Origin: Frankia gtarii | GTDB lineage: Bacteria > Actinomycetota > Actinomycetes > Frankiales > Frankiaceae | NCBI RefSeq assembly: GCF_025403375.1 | Contig: NZ_JAMPTM010000012.1 | Span: forward strand, 1-56,808 | DNA length: 56,808 nucleotides | Direction: 5' to 3' | Part shown: piece after piece, positions 24,225 through 33,307 of the stretch | Layout: each line of letters starts with the position of its first letter | Numbering within the stretch: position 1 is the first letter of the stretch | Position numbers and translations under genes: made by a program | Notes under the pieces: generated by a model | What the model saw: the letters and a program-made list of their open reading frames with translations, nothing else | Told to the model about the DNA's origin: nothing | Databases searched by the model: none

Positions 24225-25847
24225 ATGGCCCAGCCCGCGCTGTCCGCGCACGATCTCGTCCGCTCCCTCGGGGGGCGCCGCGTCCTCGACGGGGTGTCGC
24301 TCACCGCGGCGCCGGGGCGCCGCATCGGGCTCATCGGTGAGAACGGAGCTGGCAAGAGCACGCTGTTGCGCCTGCTCGCCGGTGTCGACGAACCCGACGG
24401 CGGCGCCGTCATGCGGCCCGCCGACCTCGGATTCCTGCATCAGGAGATGCCGTTCGATCCGGCTGCGACGATCGCTGGCGTGCTCGACGAGGCGCTGCGC
24501 GAGGCCCGCGAGGACCTCGCCGAGCTCGACCGGCTCACGACCGCACTCGCCGAGACCCCGCCGGACGGCCCCGACCATGCGGCGTTGCTCGCCGCGTACG
24601 GCGCGCGGCTGGACCGGGCGCAGGACCATGTGGCCTGGGACGCCGACCGGCGCGCCGAGATCACCCTGGCCGGTCTCGGGCTTGACGGGATCGGTCCGAG
24701 CCGGGCGCTGGCGACGCTGTCCGGGGGCCAGCGGGCCCGCCTCGCTCTCGCCGCGCTGCTGGTGCGCCGGCCCACCGCGCTGCTGCTCGACGAGCCGACG
24801 AACCATCTCGACGACGACGCCGCCGCCTTCCTGGAGGAGCAGCTGCGTGCCCTGCCCGGCGTCGTCGTCGCGGCCAGCCACGACCGGGCGTTCCTCGACG
24901 CCGTCTGCACCGATCTGATCGACCTCGACCCGGCCGTCGACGGCCCGACCCGCTACGGCGGTGGCTACACCGCCTACCAGGCGGCGAAGCAGGCCGAGCG
25001 GGACCGCTGGGAGCGGCGCTTCGCCGAGGAGCAGGCCGAACTCGCCGCGCTGCGCCACGCGGTCGCGACCACCTCGCGCACCATCGCGGCGAACCGCGGG
25101 CCCCGCGACAACAACAAGATGAGCTTCGGCCTGCTGACGAACCGGGTGGAGCAGCAGATCTCCCGGCGGGTGCGCAACGCCGCCCGCCGCCTCGACGACC
25201 TGGAGCGCCACCAGGTCCGCCGCCCTCCGCAGCCGCTGCGCTTCGCCGCCCCGGCGCTGACGAGCCCCGCACCGGACGGGACGCTGCTGGCGCTGCGCGA
25301 CGTCCGCGTGCCCGGCCGCCTGGCGCTGGAGCGGCTCGACCTGACCGCCACCGACCGGGTTCTCGTCACCGGTCCCAACGGTGCCGGCAAGTCGACGCTG
25401 CTCGCCGTGCTGGCCGGGCACCTCGCAGCCGGCGGCGGTGAGGTCCGCCGCCGCGCCAACCTGCGGGTCGGTCTGCTGGCCCAGGACAGCGTGTTCGACC
25501 GACCGGAGCGCACCGCGGCCGACACCTACGCGCGAGCGGTGGGGCAGCGCCGGGCCGAGACCGTGCCGCTGGTCGAACTCGGCCTGCTCGCCCCGCGGGA
25601 ACTGGGCCGCCCGGTGGGGGAGCTGTCCGTGGGTCAGCGCCGCCGCCTGGCCCTGGCGATTCTCGTCGCGGACCCGCCCGACCTGCTGCTGCTCGACGAG
25701 CCCACCAACCATCTCTCGCCGCGCCTCGCCGACGAGCTGCAGGACGCGCTGGGCCCCGGCCCCGGCGCGATCGTCGTCGCCTCCCACGACCGCTGGCTGC
25801 GTTCCCGCTGGCCCGGCCGCGAACTGCGCCTGCCCGCCCCGGCCTGA
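24225..25847 (+). CDS. ABC-F family ATPase (540 aa)
   Basis: Two ABC domains without membrane segments. Domain 1 has Walker A GENGAGKST, signature LSGGQRARLALAALL and Walker B LLLDEPTNHLD. Domain 2 has GPNGAGKST, a variant signature LSVGQRRRLALAILV and LLLDEPTNHL. The charged helical linker (about residues 245-335, EQAELAALRHAV...RRLDDLERHQVRR) corresponds to the P-site tRNA-interacting motif of ABC-F. These proteins act on the ribosome, either as translation factors or in protection from antibiotics. The ATG start lacks a clear Shine-Dalgarno. Unrelated to the catabolic genes. Confidence 0.9.
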   Translation: MAQPALSAHDLVRSLGGRRVLDGVSLTAAPGRRIGLIGENGAGKSTLLRLLAGVDEPDGGAVMRPADLGFLHQEMPFDPAATIAGVLDEALREAREDLAELDRLTTALAETPPDGPDHAALLAAYGARLDRAQDHVAWDADRRAEITLAGLGLDGIGPSRALATLSGGQRARLALAALLVRRPTALLLDEPTNHLDDDAAAFLEEQLRALPGVVVAASHDRAFLDAVCTDLIDLDPAVDGPTRYGGGYTAYQAAKQAERDRWERRFAEEQAELAALRHAVATTSRTIAANRGPRDNNKMSFGLLTNRVEQQISRRVRNAARRLDDLERHQVRRPPQPLRFAAPALTSPAPDGTLLALRDVRVPGRLALERLDLTATDRVLVTGPNGAGKSTLLAVLAGHLAAGGGEVRRRANLRVGLLAQDSVFDRPERTAADTYARAVGQRRAETVPLVELGLLAPRELGRPVGELSVGQRRRLALAILVADPPDLLLLDEPTNHLSPRLADELQDALGPGPGAIVVASHDRWLRSRWPGRELRLPAPA

Positions 25848-25851
25848 GCGG

Positions 25852-26532
25852 TCAGCGGCGGCTGTCCGGCTTCGGTGGCGTCGGTCGCAGGTGCAGCATG
25901 GCGCGGTACATGGCGGTGCGGCTCGGTGGTGGGGGCAGTTCGGCGTGGGCGGTGCCGCTTGCTCCGTCGACGGCGAAGGAGCGCAGCAGGTGGCCGACCA
26001 GGCGTCGGGAGGCGGTCTCGGCGGCGGGGCCGCTGGCGGCGACGACGCCGGCGTTGGCCATGAGGATCACGACGAGATCCTGGTGGGCGAAGTCGGGTCG
26101 CAGCCGGCCGGCGGCCTGGGCCCGGTCGATGAGCCGGCCGAAGTCGGCCGCAACCTCGTCGCGCTGCGACTCCAGTGCCCGGGTGGTGGGGAAGGTCCGG
26201 GTCAGGACCTCCGTGAAGCCGAGGTCGGCGACCTGCATGCCGCAGACGGTCTCGAGGAACCGGGTGAACCCGTGCCAGGGGTCGGGGTCGGCGAGGGCGG
26301 CGGACGCGGCGGCGCGGTAGCCGGCCATCTTCGGGGAGAAGACCGCGCCGACGAGGTCGTCGCGGGTGGGGAAGCGGCGCAGCACGGTGGCGATGCCGAC
26401 GCCGGCGTGCCGGGCGACCTCGTTGGTCGACACCGACAGCCCCTGCCGGGTGAACAGCTCCCGGGCGGCCTCGACGATCCGGTCGCGGTTGCGCCGTGCG
26501 TCGACGCGGATCCGCTGGCCGTCATCCGTCAC
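25852..26532 (-). CDS. TetR-family transcriptional regulator (226 aa)
   Basis: HTH: RNRDRIVEAARELFTRQGLSVSTNEVARHAGVGIATVLRRFPTRDDL, followed by a helical domain. The GTG start at 26532 lies 7 nt downstream of a -10 hexamer TACGGT, which implies leaderless translation. Divergent from the LLM oxidoreductase at 26593 (60-bp gap), so it probably represses that gene and itself. Converges on the ABC-F gene with only 4 bp between stops. Confidence 0.88.
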   Translation of the reverse strand: MTDDGQRIRVDARRNRDRIVEAARELFTRQGLSVSTNEVARHAGVGIATVLRRFPTRDDLVGAVFSPKMAGYRAAASAALADPDPWHGFTRFLETVCGMQVADLGFTEVLTRTFPTTRALESQRDEVAADFGRLIDRAQAAGRLRPDFAHQDLVVILMANAGVVAASGPAAETASRRLVGHLLRSFAVDGASGTAHAELPPPPSRTAMYRAMLHLRPTPPKPDSRR

Positions 26533-26539
26533 GGCTCCG

Positions 26540-26586
26540 ACCGTACCGCACCATCTGGAGCGCCTTATCCGGTTATCCCGTAGGCT
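26540..26586. promoter_or_regulatory. Back-to-back leaderless promoters
   Basis: Leftward -10 TACGGT (complement of 26540-26545) lies 7 nt from the TetR GTG. Rightward -10 TAGGCT (26581-26586) lies 6 nt from the LLM ATG. Between them is a direct repeat TTATCCGG/TTATCCCG (26565-26580), a possible regulator contact. No convincing -35. Confidence 0.5.
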
Positions 26587-26592
26587 GCGCAC

Positions 26593-27642
26593 ATGCTCGA
26601 ACTCGGGGTGCTTTCGCTCAGTGACACGCAGATCCGGCTGGGTACCGGGGAACGGGTCGGCCACGGCGAGCGGCTGGACGAGATCGTGGGCCACGCGACG
26701 CTCGCCGAGCGGGTGGGACTCGACCTGTTCGCCCTGGGGGAGCACCACACCCTCGACTTCGCGGTCTCCTCGCCGGCGGTCGTGCTCGCCGCCATCGCCG
26801 CCCGGACCAGCCGGATCCGGCTCACCAGCGCGGTGACCGTGCTGCCGATCCTCGACCCGGTGCGGCTCTACCAGGACTTCGCCACCCTCGACCTGCTCAG
26901 CCACGGCCGCGCGGAGATCATCGCCGGGCGCAGCGCGTACGCCGAGCCGTTCGAGATGTTCGGCGAGCACCTCGCCGACGCCGACGCGCTGTTCGACGAG
27001 AAGCTCCGCCTGCTGTTGACCCTGCGCGAGCAGGAGCGGGTGACGTGGCGTGGCCGCTTCCGCCCGCCGTTGACCGACGCGCCGATCACGCCGCGGGCCG
27101 AGCCCGGTTCGCTGCCGGTGTGGGTCGGGGTCGGCGGGTCGCCCACCAGCGCCGAGCGGGCCGGCCGCCTCGGCCTGCCGATGGTGCTCGGCTACATCGG
27201 CGGCCCGCTGAGCCACGCCCGGCGCGCCGTGGACATCTACCGCGCGGCCGGCGAGCAGGCGGGCCATCCCGAGCGGCTGAAGGTCGGCATCTCGACGCAC
27301 TTCTACGCGGCGGCGTCCGAGCAGGACGCTCGCGCCGTCCACCCGTACTACCACGAGTACCTGCGTCCCAAGACCCCCGGCGGGCGCGGCTTCATCGTCT
27401 CCCCGGAGGCGTTCGCCGACGGGATGCGCCGCGGCAACGCCATCATGATTGGCACGCCGGCCCAGCTCATCGAGAAGATCCTCGACGCCCATCAGACCCT
27501 CGGCCTGGACCGTTTCTACGGCCAGATCGACTGGGGCGGCCTGCCCCGCGAGCAGGTCGGCGAATCGATCCACCGCTTCGCCGAGGCAGTCGCCCCCGTT
27601 GTGCGCGCCCACACCGACAGCCACACCAGCGCCGCCCGCTGA
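26593..27642 (+). CDS. LLM-class flavin-dependent oxidoreductase (349 aa)
   Basis: Bacterial luciferase-like fold: LAERVGLDLFALGEHHTLDFAVSSPAVVLAAIAART, then ITSAVTVLPILDPVRLYQDFATLDLLSHGRAEIIAGRSAYAEPF-type segment, LPVWVGVGGSPTSAERAGRLGLPMVLGYIGG, and IGTPAQLIEKILDAHQTLGLDRFYGQIDWGG. Its EHH and SPAVVLAAIA segments are typical of the alkanal-monooxygenase-like subgroup. The ATG at 26593 directly follows a -10, so translation is probably leaderless. Likely target of the divergent TetR. Confidence 0.9.
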   Translation: MLELGVLSLSDTQIRLGTGERVGHGERLDEIVGHATLAERVGLDLFALGEHHTLDFAVSSPAVVLAAIAARTSRIRLTSAVTVLPILDPVRLYQDFATLDLLSHGRAEIIAGRSAYAEPFEMFGEHLADADALFDEKLRLLLTLREQERVTWRGRFRPPLTDAPITPRAEPGSLPVWVGVGGSPTSAERAGRLGLPMVLGYIGGPLSHARRAVDIYRAAGEQAGHPERLKVGISTHFYAAASEQDARAVHPYYHEYLRPKTPGGRGFIVSPEAFADGMRRGNAIMIGTPAQLIEKILDAHQTLGLDRFYGQIDWGGLPREQVGESIHRFAEAVAPVVRAHTDSHTSAAR

Positions 27643-27647
27643 CCGTC

Positions 27648-27663
27648 GCCGCCGAAAGGCGGC
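27648..27663. terminator. Small hairpin after the LLM gene
   Basis: GCCGCC-GAAA-GGCGGC: 6-bp GC stem with a stable GAAA loop, 5 nt after the LLM stop. Confidence 0.55.
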
Positions 27664-27702
27664 TGGGTAGTACCGCGGACCAGGCCGGTCGGGCTCCGGG
27701 GC

Positions 27703-27726
27703 GCGGTTCCGCGGAACACCAAGATC
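27703..27726 (+). repeat. Dispersed 24-bp element, copy 1
   Basis: Contains the perfect palindrome GTTCCGCGGAAC followed by ACCAAGATC. Two other copies occur at 41516 and 44432, in the same orientation. This copy lies between convergent LLM and TetR genes. Confidence 0.65.
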
Positions 27727-27750
27727 GCCGGGCGGTCGGCGGAGCGGTGA

Positions 27751-28338
27751 TCAGCGCGGCTCGGTGAGGGTGGCCACGAGCTCGCCGATCAGGTTCTCGT
27801 CGACGGGTTGGCTGGTGGCGAGGATCCGGTACCAGATGACGCCGAAGACGATGTCGGCGACGGTGCCCGGGGACGGGATCTGCGGCAGGTCGCCTCGGGT
27901 TCGGGCGCGGTCGAGGATGATCCCGAGCGCGTCGCGGCGGCGTTGCAGGAACGCGGAGCGGAACCGCTGCTGGAACTCCTCGTCGATCTGGGCGTGGGCC
28001 ATCAGGGCGCGCAGCGTGTCGACCACCCGCTGGTCGCGGCCCAGCCGGAAGCTGGCGGTGAGGAAGGCGCGCAGGTCGGCGGTGTAACTGCCCTCGTCCG
28101 GGATGGGCACATGCAGGTCGGCCTTGATGGCCAGGGCGTCGAGCAGCACGTCCGCCTTGGACGGCCACCAGCGGTAGATCGTCTGCTTGCCTGCGCCGGA
28201 GCGGGCGGCGATGCCCTCGATTGTCAGGCCGGCGTAGCCGACCTCGCCCGTCAGCTCGATCGCCGCGGCAAGGATGGCAAGCCGGCTTTCCTCGCTGCGC
28301 CTTCGCCCGGGCCGGGCTGGCATGGGGTGGTCGGTCAC
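27751..28338 (-). CDS. TetR-family transcriptional regulator (195 aa)
   Basis: HTH: RRRSEESRLAILAAAIELTGEVGYAGLTIEGIAARSGAGKQTIYRWWPSKADVL-type TetR N terminus with the recognition motif GKQTIYRWW. A -10 hexamer TAGCAT (complement of 28346-28351) lies 7 nt before the GTG at 28338, so I choose that leaderless start over the ATG at 28347, which overlaps the -10. Divergent from the SDR at 28397, its likely target. Confidence 0.85.
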   Translation of the reverse strand: MTDHPMPARPGRRRSEESRLAILAAAIELTGEVGYAGLTIEGIAARSGAGKQTIYRWWPSKADVLLDALAIKADLHVPIPDEGSYTADLRAFLTASFRLGRDQRVVDTLRALMAHAQIDEEFQQRFRSAFLQRRRDALGIILDRARTRGDLPQIPSPGTVADIVFGVIWYRILATSQPVDENLIGELVATLTEPR

Positions 28339-28396
28339 GGAAACCATGCTAGCCTCAATTCGAGACGAGACGTCACGGTTCGATTTGGGAGATCAC

Positions 28397-29116
28397 ATGA
28401 GTGAGCGCACCGCACTGATCGTCGGCGGAACATCCGGCATCGGGCTGGCGACTGCTCGGCGGCTGCACACCCTCGGCGCGACGGTGCACGTCGTCGGCCG
28501 CGACAAGCAGCGCCTCGACGACGTCGCGGCCACCGATCCGGGGCTGATCGGCCACCGGGCGGACGGCGGACACCGCGCCGAGATCGCCGCCGTCCTCGCC
28601 GCCGTCGGCAGCGTCGACTGGCTGATCATCACCCTCAGTGGCAGCGATGGCCCGGGTGCCATCGCCGACCTGGACCTCGATCTGCTCCGCGGGGCGTTCG
28701 ACGCGAAGTTCTGGGCGCACCTCACCACCATCCAGGCGGCCCTGCCGTACCTCACGCCGACCGGTTCCATCACGCTGCTCGGCGCAATCAGCGCCCGCGT
28801 CGGGATGCCGGGAACCGCGGGTATCGCGGCCCTCAACGGCGCCGTCGAGGCCCTGGTCAAGCCGCTCGCCGTCGAACTCGCGCCGATCCGGGTCAACGGC
28901 GTTTCCCCCGGTCTGGTCGACACCCCCTGGTGGAGCGGCATGCCCGACGACGCACGGCAGTCGTACTTCGCGCAGGCCGTGCAGGCTCTGCCGGCGCAGC
29001 GGATCGCGACCGCGGACGACATCGCCGAGGTCACCGTCGTCGCGGCGACCAATCCGAATGTCACCGGCACCGTCATCGAGACCGACGGCGGGGCGCGGCT
29101 GGTGTCGATGGGGTGA
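28397..29116 (+). CDS. SDR-fold protein lacking the YxxxK active site (239 aa)
   Basis: Rossmann-fold short-chain dehydrogenase by its nucleotide motif LIVGGTSGIGLATARRL and the PG motif RVNGVSPGLVDTPWW. The position of the catalytic YxxxK reads IAALN (in AGIAALNGAVEALVKPLA), so both Tyr and Lys are replaced. The NAG-type motif is TLSGSDG. It may bind NAD(P) without ordinary ketone reduction, or act as a sensor. The ATG at 28397 has GGGAG. Divergent TetR upstream. Confidence 0.87.
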   Translation: MSERTALIVGGTSGIGLATARRLHTLGATVHVVGRDKQRLDDVAATDPGLIGHRADGGHRAEIAAVLAAVGSVDWLIITLSGSDGPGAIADLDLDLLRGAFDAKFWAHLTTIQAALPYLTPTGSITLLGAISARVGMPGTAGIAALNGAVEALVKPLAVELAPIRVNGVSPGLVDTPWWSGMPDDARQSYFAQAVQALPAQRIATADDIAEVTVVAATNPNVTGTVIETDGGARLVSMG

Positions 29117-29130
29117 GCCGGGGCTCGTCC

Positions 29131-30723
29131 TCAGCGGCGGGGGCCCCAGGGGGTGTCGGCGCGCAGGCGGGCCTTGTCGACCTTGCCGGCGGCGTTGCGG
29201 GGCAGTGGCTCGGTCAGGATGGCCACGAACTGGGGAATCTTGAAGTCGGCGAGGCGGCCGGCGGCATGGGTGAGCAGGGCGTCGACGTCGACGGTCGTGC
29301 CGGGGCGGGGCACGATCGCCGCGGCGACCCGCTGGCCCAGGCGCGGGTCGGGCACGCCGACGACGGCGACCTCGCCGACGCCGCCGAACGCGGCCAGCAC
29401 CCGTTCGACCTCGATGCTGTAGACGTTCTCCCCGCCGCGGTTGATCATGTCCTTGATCCGGTCGAGCAGGTGGATGCGCCCGGCGTCGTCGATGCGGGCG
29501 AGGTCCCCGGTGTGCAGCCAGCCGCCGTCGAGGACCTCGGCGCTCACCTCGGGCCGGCGCCAGTAGCCGCTCATGAGCTGCGGGCCGCGCACGAGGAGCT
29601 GGCCGACACCCGCCGCCGCCCCGGGGCCGTCGAGGCGCAGCTCGGTGGCGGCCACCGCGGGCCCGACCGTGTCGGCGTGGGCGAGGACCTCGTCGTGGTC
29701 CAGGCCGCTGACGCAGGCGGCCTCGGTCAGCCCGTAGCCGGGGCCGAACCGGGCCGCGGGGAACGCGGCGAGCAGCTCCGCGACCTGGCTCGGCGGGGTC
29801 GGCGCCGCGCCGTAGCTGACCAGTCGGACGTGGGAGACGTCGGTGCGGGGGAAGTCGGGGTGGCGCAGCGCCTGCCAGTACATCGCCGGCACGCCGTTGA
29901 GCACGTCGATGCGCTCGTCGCGGATCGCCCGCAGCCAGGCGCCGGTCTCGAAGTGGGTGGCGATGACGACGGTGCCGCCGGCGAGCAGGGCGGGCAGCCA
30001 CTGCATGCCGAAGGCGAGGACGTGGAACAGCGGCGCGGCGACGAGCGTCCGGGTCACCTCCGTCGGGCCGAGGTGCAGGGCGCGGCGGCACTGCTCGGCC
30101 GCGGACAGCAGTGCCCGGTGCGACAGCATCGCGCCCTTGGGCACACCGGTGGTGCCGGAGGTGTAGAACAGCGCCGCCAGCGCCTCCGGGTCCTCGGCGA
30201 GGCGGACGGTGGCCGGGCCGTCGGGCAGCGCGCCCGGGTCGTCGACGACCAGCGTGGCGCCGGAGTCGGTGACGATGTGGGCGACCTCGGCCGGGGTCAG
30301 CCGGGTGTTGACCGGCACCGGGACGGCGCCGGCGAGGATCGCGCCGAGCACCGCCGCGCACCAGGGGGCGCCGTTGGGCAGCCGCACGGCCACCCGGTCG
30401 CCCGGGTCGACGCCGGCGGCGACGAGGCCGCCGGCGACCCGGGTCGCGGCGTCCCACAGCTCGCGGTAGCTCAGCCGCCGGCCGGTGGCGAGGTCGACAA
30501 GCGCCTCGGCGTCGGGCACCCGCTCGACGGTGGCGCGTGCGCCGTCACCGACGGTCGCCGCGAGGCCGGTGAAGCGCAGCCCCGCCGCGGTGCGCACCGT
30601 GCCCGCGACGTCCGGGCCGGGACCCGGTGCGGCAAGCCCCGGACCCGGCTGCGGCGCGGTGGGTGGGACGACGGTGCCCGTCCCCGCGCCGGGCGCGGTG
30701 GCCGGATCCGGGGCGGCGCTCAC
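29131..30723 (-). CDS. AMP-dependent acyl-CoA synthetase (530 aa)
   Basis: A3 LFYTSGTTGVPKG, A5 YGLTE, A7 HTGDLA, A8 DRIKDMINRGGENVYSIEVE and A10 AAGKVDKARLR are all present. The first 45 residues are Pro/Gly/Ala-rich and probably disordered. The GTG at 30723 overlaps the stop of the upstream dehydrogenase by 4 bp. Last gene of a three-gene operon from operator copy E (leftward). A ligase with two dehydrogenases gives the first two steps of beta-oxidation. Confidence 0.9.
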   Translation of the reverse strand: MSAAPDPATAPGAGTGTVVPPTAPQPGPGLAAPGPGPDVAGTVRTAAGLRFTGLAATVGDGARATVERVPDAEALVDLATGRRLSYRELWDAATRVAGGLVAAGVDPGDRVAVRLPNGAPWCAAVLGAILAGAVPVPVNTRLTPAEVAHIVTDSGATLVVDDPGALPDGPATVRLAEDPEALAALFYTSGTTGVPKGAMLSHRALLSAAEQCRRALHLGPTEVTRTLVAAPLFHVLAFGMQWLPALLAGGTVVIATHFETGAWLRAIRDERIDVLNGVPAMYWQALRHPDFPRTDVSHVRLVSYGAAPTPPSQVAELLAAFPAARFGPGYGLTEAACVSGLDHDEVLAHADTVGPAVAATELRLDGPGAAAGVGQLLVRGPQLMSGYWRRPEVSAEVLDGGWLHTGDLARIDDAGRIHLLDRIKDMINRGGENVYSIEVERVLAAFGGVGEVAVVGVPDPRLGQRVAAAIVPRPGTTVDVDALLTHAAGRLADFKIPQFVAILTEPLPRNAAGKVDKARLRADTPWGPRR

Positions 30724-31862
30724 ACGCCGGCCTTCGCCAGCAGCCGCTCGTAGTAGACCGCCGGGCCGCCGAACAGCAGCTGGGAGGCCTTCGCCCGCCG
30801 GTAGTACAGGTGTGCGGCGTGCTCCCAGGTGAAGCCGATGCCGCCGTGGACCTGGATGTTCTCGGTGGCCACGGCGAGGAACGCCTCGGAGCAGACGGCG
30901 TGCGCGACGGCCGCGGCCACGCCCGGGTCGGGGGCGTCGGCGACGCCGTCGACGGCGCGGGCGGCCTCGCGGGCCGCGGCGTCGGCGACCTGGACGCGGG
31001 TGAGCATGTCCGCGGCCTTGTGCTTGACGGCCTGGAAGCTGCCGATCTGCCGGCCGAACTGGACGCGGTCCTTGGCGTAGGTGGTGCTCGCCTCCAGGCA
31101 CGCCCGCGCGCCGCCGACCTGCTCGGCGGCCAGCGCCGTCGTCGCCACGTCGAGGACCCGGTCGAGGATCGCCGCCGCGCCGCCGGCCGCGCCGACCAGA
31201 CGGGCCGGGGCGGCCGCGAAGCTCACCTTGGCGATGCGGCGGGTCAGGTCCAGCACGGGCAGCGAGGTGCGGGTCAGCCCGGCGGCGCCGGCGTCGACGG
31301 CGTACAGGCCGGGCCCGGCCGGGCCGCCCGCGACGACGAGGAGCACGTCGGCGCCGGCGCCGTCGAGGACGAGCGGCGCGGTGCCCTCGAGGGTGACCTC
31401 ACCTGTGCCGGCGCTCGCGGTGACGGCCAGGGCGTCGCCGGCGCCGCGCCCGCCGAGCGACCAGCCGCCGTCGACGGACGGCGGGGCGAGGGTGGCGGTG
31501 GTGGTGCCGGCGGCGATGCCGGGCAGGATCCGCCCGGCCTCGTCCCCGCCCGCGGCGACCAGCGCGGTGCCGGCGAGCACCACCGAGGACAGGAACGGCG
31601 AGGGCAGCAGCGCCCGGCCCATCTCCTCCAGCACCACGGTGAGCTCGACCAGGCCGTAGCCGTCGCCGCCGTGCTCGGTGGGCAGGGCGAGCGACTGCAG
31701 GCCGAGCTGCTCGGCCATCTGCGCCCAGACCTTGTCGTCATAGCCGCGCTCGGAGTCGATCGCGGCGCGCACGGCGCGCTCGTCGGCCTTGGCGGCCATG
31801 AAGTCGCGTACCGCCGAGCGCAGCTCGTCCAGCTCGGTGCTGGTGGTGTCCTCGGTGCTCAT
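30720..31862 (-). CDS. Acyl-CoA dehydrogenase, smaller subunit type (380 aa)
   Basis: C-terminal motifs YAKDRVQFGRQIGSFQAVKHKAADML and ENIQVHGGIGFTWEHAAHLYYRRAKASQLL (HGGIGFT.EH with the putative base Glu). The N-terminal part has GLQSLALPTEHGGDGYGLVELTVVLEEMGRALLPSPF. It lacks a clear SEP.AGSD motif, as do the partners at 5273 and 20042. The ATG at 31862 overlaps the preceding stop by 4 bp (ATGA). Confidence 0.9.
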   Translation of the reverse strand: MSTEDTTSTELDELRSAVRDFMAAKADERAVRAAIDSERGYDDKVWAQMAEQLGLQSLALPTEHGGDGYGLVELTVVLEEMGRALLPSPFLSSVVLAGTALVAAGGDEAGRILPGIAAGTTTATLAPPSVDGGWSLGGRGAGDALAVTASAGTGEVTLEGTAPLVLDGAGADVLLVVAGGPAGPGLYAVDAGAAGLTRTSLPVLDLTRRIAKVSFAAAPARLVGAAGGAAAILDRVLDVATTALAAEQVGGARACLEASTTYAKDRVQFGRQIGSFQAVKHKAADMLTRVQVADAAAREAARAVDGVADAPDPGVAAAVAHAVCSEAFLAVATENIQVHGGIGFTWEHAAHLYYRRAKASQLLFGGPAVYYERLLAKAGV

Positions 31863-33151
31863 TCTCCAGACCTTCCCGATCCCGTGGAACCGACCGACCG
31901 ACGGAGCTCCCGGAACGGCGACCTGGTGTCGATGCCGGGCTCCTTGGGCAGACCGAGCACCCGCTCCGCGAGGATGTTCTTCATGATCTCCTCGGTGCCG
32001 CCGAGGATGCGCAGCGCCGGGGTGGACAGCAGCAGCTCCGTCCACGAGTAGGTGCCCCACTCGCCGGTGTCGGCGATCAGGCGGGGGCCGATGATCTCGG
32101 CGGCGAAGTGGGTGCCCCGGGTGAGGTTCTGGGCGTACATCAGCTTGGACACCGACGCCTCGGGGCCGGGCTGCTCACCCGCGCGGAACTTGCGGATCAT
32201 CTGGTGGTTGAGGTACTCGGTGGCGAGGGTGTCGGCGTGCAGCTCGGCGAGGCGCCGGCGGGCGGCGCCGTCGTCGAGGCGGCCGTTGGCACGCAGCAGC
32301 TCGGTGAGGAACGGCAGGGCGACGGCGCGGCCGACGGGGCCCGCGCCCTCGCCGCCGACGCTGGCCCGCTCGTTCATCAGGGTGGTCAGAGCCACCCCCC
32401 AGCCGCCGTCGACCGGGCCGAGGCGGTGGTCGTCGGAGACGTGGACGTCGGTGAGGAAGACCTCGTTGAACTCGGAGCCGCCGCTCATCTGGCGCAGCGG
32501 GCGGATGTCCACCCCGGGGGCGGTCATGTCGACGATGAACGCGGTGATGCCCCGGTGCTTGGGCTTGTCGGGGTCGGTGCGGCACAGCGCCAGCCCGATC
32601 GCGGCGTGGTGCGCCACCGACGTCCAGACCTTCTGCCCGTTGAGCACCCAGCCGTCGCCCTCGCGCACGGCCTTCGTCTCCAGGCCCGCCAGGTCGCTGC
32701 CCGCGGCCGGCTCGCTGAACAGCTGGCAGGCGATGATCTCGCCGCTGTAGAGCCTGGGCAGGTAGCGCTGCCGGAGCTCGTCGGTGCCGTGGGCGAGGAT
32801 CGTCGGGCCGATCATGCCGAGGCCGATGAGGGAGAGCACCCCGGTCTCGGGCACCTCGTAGGCGGCCTCCAGGCCGTCGTAGACGAGGTCGTGCAGGGTG
32901 GTCAGGCCGCGCCCGCCGAACGCGGTCGGCCCGGTGAGCCAGCCGAAGCCGTTGTCGTAGCGGGTGCGCTGCCATGCCTTCGCCGCGGCGACCTTGGCGT
33001 TCTCGACGTCGGGCGGGTCGGTGCTGAAGTAGGTGATCCGGTCCTCGCCCTCACCCCAGGCGACGTCCTCGGCCGCCCGGGCGCGGCGGGTGGCATGTGT
33101 GTCGAGGAACGTGGTGACCTCGGCGACGAACTGGTCCATCTCGCTCGGCAT
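31859..33151 (-). CDS. Acyl-CoA dehydrogenase, catalytic-type subunit (430 aa)
   Basis: Long dehydrogenase with FGWLTGPTAFGGRGLTTLH, flavin motif CQLFSEPAAGSDLAGLETKA, LNGQKVWTSVAHHA, and RILGGTEEIMKNILAERVLGLPKEPG. The ATG at 33151 follows GAGGAGA. First gene of the leftward operon from operator copy E. Its partner is the next gene; this is the third dehydrogenase pair in the window. Confidence 0.93.
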   Translation of the reverse strand: MPSEMDQFVAEVTTFLDTHATRRARAAEDVAWGEGEDRITYFSTDPPDVENAKVAAAKAWQRTRYDNGFGWLTGPTAFGGRGLTTLHDLVYDGLEAAYEVPETGVLSLIGLGMIGPTILAHGTDELRQRYLPRLYSGEIIACQLFSEPAAGSDLAGLETKAVREGDGWVLNGQKVWTSVAHHAAIGLALCRTDPDKPKHRGITAFIVDMTAPGVDIRPLRQMSGGSEFNEVFLTDVHVSDDHRLGPVDGGWGVALTTLMNERASVGGEGAGPVGRAVALPFLTELLRANGRLDDGAARRRLAELHADTLATEYLNHQMIRKFRAGEQPGPEASVSKLMYAQNLTRGTHFAAEIIGPRLIADTGEWGTYSWTELLLSTPALRILGGTEEIMKNILAERVLGLPKEPGIDTRSPFRELRRSVGSTGSGRSGE

Positions 33152-33307
33152 GGGCAGTCTCCTCGGGGGTCGGTGGGGTGCCTGCGCCGGCCCACCGGAG
33201 GCGGCCGCGGTGCCGGAAACCCAGATGCCGACTGGGGTGTCAAGTATGGCGGAAAATCCCGGCTTACAGGGGCACGCCGGGGCGGCATGAGCAAGGATTA
33301 TGGCCTC

